From Suilimivivens sp964402925 (GTDB lineage Bacteria > Bacillota > Clostridia > Lachnospirales > Lachnospiraceae): DNA of 11,780 nucleotides. How positions within the stretch are numbered: the first letter of the stretch is position 1; each line of letters starts with the position of its first letter. The translations under genes and the position numbers were made by a program. Below are positions 7,281 to 11,780 of the stretch, in pieces. Location: NCBI GenBank assembly GCA_964402925.1, contig CAYOED010000093.1:1-11780 (forward strand). Reading direction: 5' to 3'. The notes beneath the pieces are model-generated. The model was not told the origin of the DNA. It was given only the letters and a program-made list of their open reading frames with translations, and did not search any database.

Positions 7281-8218
7281 TGGCAGGATTTTTCAGTAGA
7301 CTAAAAGAGGGCTTAAGTAAAACGAGAAGCAACATTGTTCAGGGGATTGACTCTGTTTTCAGCGGATTTTCTTCCATTGACGAAGATTTCTATGAAGAAC
7401 TGGAAGAGATACTGATCATGGGGGATATCGGTGTAAATGCCACAAGCGATATTCTGGATAGATTAAGGAGACAGGTAAAAGAAAACCATATCAAGGAACC
7501 GGCAGCGTGTAAGTCATTCCTGATCGAGAGCATTAAAGAGCAGATGAAGGTGGAGGAGACTGCCTATGAGTTTGAGCAGAAACAGTCAATTGTGCTGATC
7601 ATTGGTGTAAACGGAGTAGGGAAAACAACTTCTGTAGGCAAACTGGCAGGCATTTTGAAAAGCCAGGGCAGAAAAGTACTGATTGCAGCAGCGGATACGT
7701 ATAGGGCGGCAGCATGCGAACAGCTTACCGAATGGGCAAATCGTGCCGGTGTGGACATTATCACAGGCGCCCAGGGCGCTGATCCATCCAGCGTGGTCTA
7801 TGATGCGGTGAATGCAGCAAAGGCAAGGCATACGGATGTGCTGATCTGTGATACGGCAGGGCGGCTCCATAACAAAAAGAATCTGATGGAAGAATTAAAA
7901 AAGATGAATCGGATCATCGACAGGGAGTTCCCTAACGTGCATCGGGAAAACCTGATTGTGTTAGATGGAACCACCGGTCAGAATGCTTTAAATCAGGCAA
8001 AAGAATTTGGAGAAACAGCAAATCTTACAGGGATTATCCTGACGAAAATGGACGGGACCTCTAAAGGCGGTATTGCGGTTGCAATTCAGTCGGAGCTAAA
8101 TATACCGGTTAAATATATTGGAGTAGGCGAAAAATTGGATGATTTGCAGAAGTTTGATTCAGAACAGTTTGTAAATGCATTGTTTGATGTAGGTGAACAG
8201 ACGTCACAGGAGGATTGA
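7280..8218 (+). CDS. ftsY: Signal recognition particle receptor FtsY
   Basis: FtsY is the membrane-associated SRP GTPase that docks Ffh-ribosome complexes at the Sec translocon. The 312 residues form the N and G domains only. The long acidic A domain of E. coli FtsY is absent, as is usual in Gram-positives. The N-terminus (MAGFFSRLKEGLSKTR) is a likely amphipathic membrane-binding helix. GTPase motifs are G1 GVNGVGKTT (109-117), DTYRAAACEQL (139-149), DTAGR (191-195) and TKMDGTSKGG (255-264), ending with GVGEKLDDLQKF. AAGGAG (7263-7268) within the smc end is the ribosome binding site, and the ATG overlaps the smc stop. A 5-nt gap leads to the next gene, a threonine ammonia-lyase. The partner gene ffh, often nearby in Firmicutes, is not in this window. 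Confidence 0.98.
   Translation: MAGFFSRLKEGLSKTRSNIVQGIDSVFSGFSSIDEDFYEELEEILIMGDIGVNATSDILDRLRRQVKENHIKEPAACKSFLIESIKEQMKVEETAYEFEQKQSIVLIIGVNGVGKTTSVGKLAGILKSQGRKVLIAAADTYRAAACEQLTEWANRAGVDIITGAQGADPSSVVYDAVNAAKARHTDVLICDTAGRLHNKKNLMEELKKMNRIIDREFPNVHRENLIVLDGTTGQNALNQAKEFGETANLTGIILTKMDGTSKGGIAVAIQSELNIPVKYIGVGEKLDDLQKFDSEQFVNALFDVGEQTSQED
8208..8213 (+). promoter_or_regulatory. Ribosome binding site that fixes the threonine ammonia-lyase start
   Basis: A full AGGAGG lies in the last codons of ftsY. It is 10 nt before ATG 8224 but only 1 nt before the in-frame TTG at 8215, so translation should start at 8224. ATG 8236 is a further in-frame alternative. Confidence 0.75.
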
Positions 8219-8223
8219 TTACC

Positions 8224-9447
8224 ATGGAAGAGAAAATGCTGACCTTAGAAAAGTTTGAAGAGGCATCTGAAACTGTCAGAAAAGTGACCCAGGAAACAAA
8301 GCTGGTGTACAGTGATTTTTATAGTGCGCAGACCGGAAATAAAGTTTATTTAAAGCCTGAAAACATGCAGTTTACAGGTGCATATAAGTTACGAGGCGCT
8401 TATTATAAGCTGAGTACACTTTCAAAAGAAGAGAGAGAGAAAGGTCTGATTACTGCTTCCGCAGGCAATCATGCGCAGGGAGTTGCTTATGCGGCAAAAT
8501 GTTATGGTGTCAAAGCGGTCATTGTCATGCCCACCACGACCCCTCTGATCAAAGTAAACAGAACTAAAAGCTACGGCGCAGAGGTGGTTCTTTTCGGCGA
8601 CGTCTACGATGAGGCGTGTGAGCATGCTTATGAACTTGCCAAGGAAAATGGATATACATTCATTCATCCTTTTGACGATCCGGCAGTTGCAACCGGACAG
8701 GGCACCATCGCCATGGAAATCTTCAAAGAACTTCCGCTGGTAGATTATATTCTGGTGCCGGTGGGCGGCGGCGGTCTTGCCACAGGTGTGTCTACGCTTG
8801 CCAAGCTCTTAAATCCCAAGATTAAAGTAATCGGAGTGGAACCGGAAGGGGCAAGCTGCTTAAAGGCATCCATTAAGGCAGGTAAGGTGGTTACGTTGGA
8901 TCATGTCAGCACCATTGCCGACGGTACTGCGGTGAAGACACCGGGAGAAAAGATATTCCCTTATCTATGCAAAAATCTGGACGATATCATTACAATACCG
9001 GATGAAGAACTGGTAGTAGCGTTCCTGGATATGGTTGAAAATCACAAGATGGTGGTTGAAAATTCCGGTCTTTTGACGGTGGCGGCGTTAAAGCACCTGG
9101 ACATAAAAAAGAAAAAAGTAGTGTCCATCTTAAGCGGCGGAAACATGGATGTAATCACAATGTCTTCCGTGGTACAGCAGGGACTTATTATGAGAGACCG
9201 TATCTTTACGGTGTCTGTGCTCCTTCCCGACAAGCCGGGAGAATTAAGCCATGTGGCAGATGTGATTGCAAAGCAAAACGGAAACGTCATTAAGCTTGAG
9301 CATAATCAGTTCGTATCCATCAATAGAAATGCCGCTGTGGAACTGCGCATTACCCTTGAAGCATTTGGAACGGAACATAAACATCAGATCATGCAGGCGC
9401 TTGAACAGAACGGATATCAGCCGAAGCAAGTCAGAACGAACATTTAA
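8224..9447 (+). CDS. ilvA: Threonine ammonia-lyase (threonine dehydratase) with C-terminal ACT domain
   Basis: This pyridoxal-phosphate enzyme deaminates L-threonine to 2-oxobutanoate and ammonia, either as the first step to isoleucine or in threonine catabolism. From ATG 8224 it has 407 residues. Lys55 in FTGAYKLRGA is the expected PLP-binding lysine. SAGNHAQG (79-86) is the substrate/asparagine loop, GGGGL (181-185) is the phosphate-binding glycine loop, and SGGN is at 304-307. Residues about 327-402, beginning VSVLLPDKPGELSHVADV, form a single ACT domain, which implies amino-acid control. The architecture is shorter than E. coli IlvA, which has a double regulatory domain, and longer than TdcB. 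Biosynthetic and catabolic roles cannot be separated from sequence; tdcB is an equally defensible symbol. It lies 5 nt after ftsY, so it probably shares that transcript, though it has no functional link to SRP. Confidence 0.93.
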   Translation: MEEKMLTLEKFEEASETVRKVTQETKLVYSDFYSAQTGNKVYLKPENMQFTGAYKLRGAYYKLSTLSKEEREKGLITASAGNHAQGVAYAAKCYGVKAVIVMPTTTPLIKVNRTKSYGAEVVLFGDVYDEACEHAYELAKENGYTFIHPFDDPAVATGQGTIAMEIFKELPLVDYILVPVGGGGLATGVSTLAKLLNPKIKVIGVEPEGASCLKASIKAGKVVTLDHVSTIADGTAVKTPGEKIFPYLCKNLDDIITIPDEELVVAFLDMVENHKMVVENSGLLTVAALKHLDIKKKKVVSILSGGNMDVITMSSVVQQGLIMRDRIFTVSVLLPDKPGELSHVADVIAKQNGNVIKLEHNQFVSINRNAAVELRITLEAFGTEHKHQIMQALEQNGYQPKQVRTNI

Positions 9448-9455
9448 GCTGTTAT

Positions 9456-9484
9456 TTGTATTTTTCATAGAAAAACCGTATACT
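9456..9484 (+). promoter_or_regulatory. Probable yitT promoter embedded in the upstream terminator
   Basis: TTGTAT (9456-9461) and TATACT (9479-9484) are 17 bases apart, giving 4/6 and 5/6 consensus matches. The -10 box lies in the left arm of the terminator stem. Transcription would begin near 9491, in the right arm, so the new RNA lacks the left arm and would not form the terminator. This is an inference from spacing and consensus only. Confidence 0.5.
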
Positions 9485-9504
9485 ATAAAGTGTACGGTTT
9501 TTTT
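9471..9504 (+). terminator. Strong intrinsic terminator closing the plsX-ilvA block
   Basis: AAAAACCGTATACT (9471-9484) pairs with AGTGTACGGTTTTT (9489-9502) around an ATAA loop, with a single T-G wobble. The T-run extends to 9504. It starts 23 nt after the ilvA stop. The A-rich left arm could also stop transcription from the opposite strand. Confidence 0.9.
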
Positions 9505-9513
9505 AACATAAGA

Positions 9514-9534
9514 ATGTCTGGCAAAGCCTGACAT
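9514..9534 (+). other. Hairpin in the leader of the yitT-family gene
   Basis: ATGTCTGGC (9514-9522) pairs with GCCTGACAT (9526-9534) around AAA, with one internal T-T mismatch. No T-run follows, so it is not a terminator. It ends 21 nt before the ribosome binding site region (GGGAAGGGGAG, 9556-9566) and could affect mRNA stability or translation. It matches no riboswitch class that I recognise. Confidence 0.45.
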
Positions 9535-9573
9535 CCGCTGTTTAATATTACTTATGGGAAGGGGAGAAAACAC

Positions 9574-10431
9574 ATGCAGTTCGCAAAATTATTGAAAAAG
9601 TATGTTGTAATCACTGCTGCGGCGATTTTATTTGGGGCGGGTATCAGTCTTTTTATCGATCCGAACAATCTTGCACCCGGCGGGGTGTCCGGCCTTTCCA
9701 TTATTTTAAGCCGTCTTCTTCCGATAGAGACAGGCACTTTGTTTTTGCTTCTCAATATTCCCATTATAGGGCTTGGAATATGGAAATTCGGATGGAAGTT
9801 TATTCTTTCCACATTGTATGCGATTTTTGTATCCTCCACTGCCACCAATTTCTTTCAGCAGATACAGCCCCTGACCAGGGAGCCGCTTTTGGGGGCAGTA
9901 TTTGGCGGTGTGCTTGTGGCGCTGGGGCTTGGATATGTACTCAGGTCGGGGGCGACTACGGGAGGAACCGATATTATAGTAAAGTGTTTGAAACTAAAGA
10001 AGCCCCACTTGAAAACAGGAACGATTTTTCTGGTAATTGACTCGATTATCATAGGAATCGGCGGTATTGTGTTTGGGAATATCGACACCGTTCTTTACAG
10101 TGCAATATCGGCTGTGACAACATCACAGATGCTGGATCTTGTCCTGTACGGAAGAGATGAGGCGAAGATGATCTATATCATCAGCAATGTGCCGACTCTC
10201 ATCACAGAACGGCTCTTAAAGGAATTGAATATTGGCGTGACCTATCTTTCCGGAACCGGAGCATACAAAAAGGAGGATAAGCAGGTCATATTCTGTGTGG
10301 TTAAAAAGCAGAATGCTTATAAGGTGGAAGAAATCGTAAAGCAGGAGGATGAGCACGCATTTATGATCATATCCAGCGCAACAGAGATTTATGGGGAGGG
10401 ATATAAAAGTTATTTTGGAGAGAAATTGTAG
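9574..10431 (+). CDS. YitT-family membrane protein (DUF161 plus C-terminal DUF2179)
   Basis: This 285-residue protein has the standard YitT layout. About five to six hydrophobic segments fall near residues 10-28, 52-70, 75-92, 105-123, 149-168 and possibly 172-190. A soluble C-terminal DUF2179 domain follows (about 195-280), starting YGRDEAKMIYII. The conserved loops NLAPGGVSGLS (32-42) and SGATTGGTDII (125-135) are the hallmark glycine-rich repeats and reflect an internal duplication. Family members are widespread in Firmicutes as multiple paralogues. They are thought to be integral membrane transport-like proteins, but no substrate is established. GGGGAG lies 7 nt before the ATG. The gene has its own likely promoter and no clear terminator after it, so some read-through into the lysozyme gene is possible. 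The family call is firm; the function is unknown. Confidence 0.92.
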   Translation: MQFAKLLKKYVVITAAAILFGAGISLFIDPNNLAPGGVSGLSIILSRLLPIETGTLFLLLNIPIIGLGIWKFGWKFILSTLYAIFVSSTATNFFQQIQPLTREPLLGAVFGGVLVALGLGYVLRSGATTGGTDIIVKCLKLKKPHLKTGTIFLVIDSIIIGIGGIVFGNIDTVLYSAISAVTTSQMLDLVLYGRDEAKMIYIISNVPTLITERLLKELNIGVTYLSGTGAYKKEDKQVIFCVVKKQNAYKVEEIVKQEDEHAFMIISSATEIYGEGYKSYFGEKL

Positions 10432-10489
10432 GAATATTGGAGCAAAAGGCCGGGCTGTAACAGAATGATGAAAATGGAGGGATAAACAA

Positions 10490-10518
10490 TTGAAAATCAT
10501 TTGATTTCATAATATACT
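10490..10518 (+). promoter_or_regulatory. Sigma-A-type promoter for the GH25 gene
   Basis: TTGAAA (10490-10495) and TATACT (10513-10518) are 17 bases apart, a good vegetative promoter. The spacer contains a near-palindrome, TGAAAATCA (10491-10499) against TGATTTCA (10502-10509), imperfect by one base, which could be an operator. The leader to the ATG at 10568 is about 43 nt. The whole 10432-10567 gap shows no terminator and no supported gene. Confidence 0.6.
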
Positions 10519-10567
10519 TATTTGGTAAACGGAGCAATGATTTAATCGGAAAGGTTCAGAAGAGAAG

Positions 10568-11668
10568 ATGAATAGGACAGCAAAAAGAAACAAAAGAAAG
10601 CAGCAGATTGGTCTGATTACCAATATTATTTTTAGTTTGATTACACTGACGGCACTGACGGGATGCATCGTTCTGGTTTTGCAGAATTACAGTTTAAGAA
10701 ACGAAAGTCAGGAAGTGGTAAGCAGACTTAAGGAAATGGAAGATGTACAGGAAGAGTACATTTATACACAGGCTGACTTAGACTCCTATACCAGAGAAGC
10801 GGTCCTTACGGCGGAGAAGAAAGAACGGGAAAATACTTTAAATGAGTTAAAGCAGATGATGAGTGCAGGAGATAGCACGGTATCTGTTCTGCGAACACTT
10901 TTCTCTGGGGATGTGGTGGTCTTTTCAGACGGGGCATACTCCTTTTTCCCAATAGAAGAGAACTTGAAGAAGCATGATTATGTGTATGAACATTTTATCG
11001 CTCAGGATGACAATGAAATTGTTTATACAGATGATGCCGGTGCGGTCCTTTCAGCAAAGGGGATTGACGTGTCAAAGCATCAGGGAGATATTGACTGGCG
11101 GAAGGTCTCACAAGATGATGTTTCTTATGCCTTTATCCGGGCAGGTTTCAGGGGAAACACGGAAGGAAAGCTGGTGGAGGATGAGTTTTTTGCAGATAAT
11201 ATGGAAGGAGCTGCCGACTATGGCATTCAGACAGGGGTTTATTTTTACACCCAGGCTCTGACGGAGGAGGAAGCAATAGAAGAAGCAGAGTTCGTACTGG
11301 ACTTAATTAAGCCTTATGATGTTACTTATCCGGTTGTATTGGATTTGGAGGAAACGGGCAGTGCTTCGGCAAGAACAGCCGATATGACGAAGGAAGAGTA
11401 CACCAAAGCCGCCATTGCTTTTTGCGAGACAATCAAAGAAGCAGGATACACGCCTATGATTTATGGGAATCTAAAGACTTTTATGATCATGCTTGATATG
11501 GATCAGATTGAAGAGTATGATAAATGGTTTGCCTATTATGATACTTCCGTCTATTTCCCTTATGCGTTTGAAATCTGGCAATATTCTTCAAAGGGAAAAA
11601 TATCGGGAATCAAAGGGGATGTGGATCTGAATGTAGGTATGAAGGATTATGCAAAGGACAGTGAATAA
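10568..11668 (+). CDS. Membrane-attached GH25 lysozyme (N-acetylmuramidase)
   Basis: This is a predicted peptidoglycan hydrolase that cuts the MurNAc-GlcNAc bond on the outer face of the membrane. In the 366 residues, a basic N-terminus (MNRTAKRNKRKQQ) precedes one hydrophobic segment (about 14-39). A charged, coiled-coil-like stalk (about 40-100) and a short unassigned region (105-160) follow. The GH25 domain spans about 164-360. Its motifs are KGIDVSKHQGDIDW (from 164, Asp167), VVLDLEE with the catalytic DxE pair Asp259 and Glu261, EIWQYS (335-340) and GDVDLN (350-355). No cell-wall-binding repeats follow. LTGC (30-33) matches a lipobox, but the hydrophobic stretch continues past the Cys, so lipoprotein and signal-anchor topologies are both possible. 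The Shine-Dalgarno sequence is weak (GGAAAGG at 10548-10554 or GAGAAG just before the ATG). The role could be wall remodelling or sporulation; the sequence does not say. Confidence 0.92.
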   Translation: MNRTAKRNKRKQQIGLITNIIFSLITLTALTGCIVLVLQNYSLRNESQEVVSRLKEMEDVQEEYIYTQADLDSYTREAVLTAEKKERENTLNELKQMMSAGDSTVSVLRTLFSGDVVVFSDGAYSFFPIEENLKKHDYVYEHFIAQDDNEIVYTDDAGAVLSAKGIDVSKHQGDIDWRKVSQDDVSYAFIRAGFRGNTEGKLVEDEFFADNMEGAADYGIQTGVYFYTQALTEEEAIEEAEFVLDLIKPYDVTYPVVLDLEETGSASARTADMTKEEYTKAAIAFCETIKEAGYTPMIYGNLKTFMIMLDMDQIEEYDKWFAYYDTSVYFPYAFEIWQYSSKGKISGIKGDVDLNVGMKDYAKDSE

Positions 11669-11780
11669 GGAAGATGGAAGAAATCCGTGCCACAAATTGA
11701 TCTGGTTTATTTCGGGCAAGGTATGAGTCCGCACAGGACAGGTAAATATACCAACGTCGTCGCGCTCCCGCTCCATAAAA
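11669..11780. other. Unassigned right-edge region
   Basis: These 112 bases follow the lysozyme stop and contain no ORF I can support on the + strand and no T-run terminator. Two small inverted repeats are visible: GTCC/GGAC around GCACA (11728-11740), and GGTA/TACC around AATA just after it. The stretch from about 11755 to 11775 is clearly richer in G and C than its surroundings. An open frame on the minus strand starts at 11776 and runs back into the lysozyme gene, but nothing in its protein supports it. This may be the start of a neighbouring feature cut off by the window. Confidence 0.4.

Noticed and set aside
8215..8223. TTG start adding three residues to threonine ammonia-lyase
   Set aside because: It is only 1 nt from the AGGAGG, too close for initiation; ATG 8224 is correctly spaced.
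10466..10504. Tiny leader peptides (ATG at 10466; TTG at 10490 after GGAGGG) before the lysozyme gene
   Set aside because: They encode about four to six residues, and the second overlaps a good promoter -35 box, so it is more likely promoter DNA.
11588..11776. Minus-strand open frame at the right edge overlapping the lysozyme 3' end
   Set aside because: Most of it is antisense to the GH25 C-terminus and the product shows no recognisable domain.

Overview
The window looks like a chromosomal segment of a Gram-positive Clostridia member, most likely Lachnospiraceae. The reasons are moderate GC, strong AGGAGG-type ribosome binding sites, the plsX-acpP-rnc-smc-ftsY order typical of Firmicutes, and neighbours common in gut Lachnospiraceae (Ser/Glu-rich transglutaminase-like protein, YitT membrane protein, membrane-anchored GH25 lysozyme). 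The genus cannot be fixed from the sequence. All nine recognised genes are on the + strand.

Region 1 (1-1650) holds a transglutaminase-like protein with an intact Cys-His-Asp triad. It has no signal peptide and no credible ribosome binding site. An in-frame stop inside a perfect 10-bp hairpin lies just upstream. It ends in an intrinsic hairpin at 1629-1648.

Region 2 (1663-9504) is a long operon-like block with its own sigma-A-type promoter: plsX, acpP, [internal terminator], rnc, smc, ftsY and an ACT-domain threonine ammonia-lyase, closed by a strong terminator. plsX and acpP feed acyl groups into phospholipid and fatty-acid synthesis. rnc processes rRNA and other double-stranded RNA, smc compacts and segregates the chromosome, and ftsY is the SRP receptor. 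Spacing from rnc onward is very tight (7-nt gap, 1-nt overlap, 5-nt gap). The terminator between acpP and rnc should make acyl carrier protein mRNA more abundant than the downstream messages.

Region 3 (9456-10431) is a YitT-family membrane protein whose best promoter overlaps the terminator of the preceding gene. Region 4 (10490-11668) is a membrane-attached GH25 muramidase with its own promoter. The last 112 bases have no gene I can support and end in a GC-rich patch that may be the edge of another feature.

I saw no CRISPR array, tRNA, rRNA or transposase, and no evidence of a novel multi-gene system. Most of the window is conserved housekeeping DNA. The points worth a second look are the broken-looking start of the first gene, the terminator and promoter arrangements, and the two unassigned edges.
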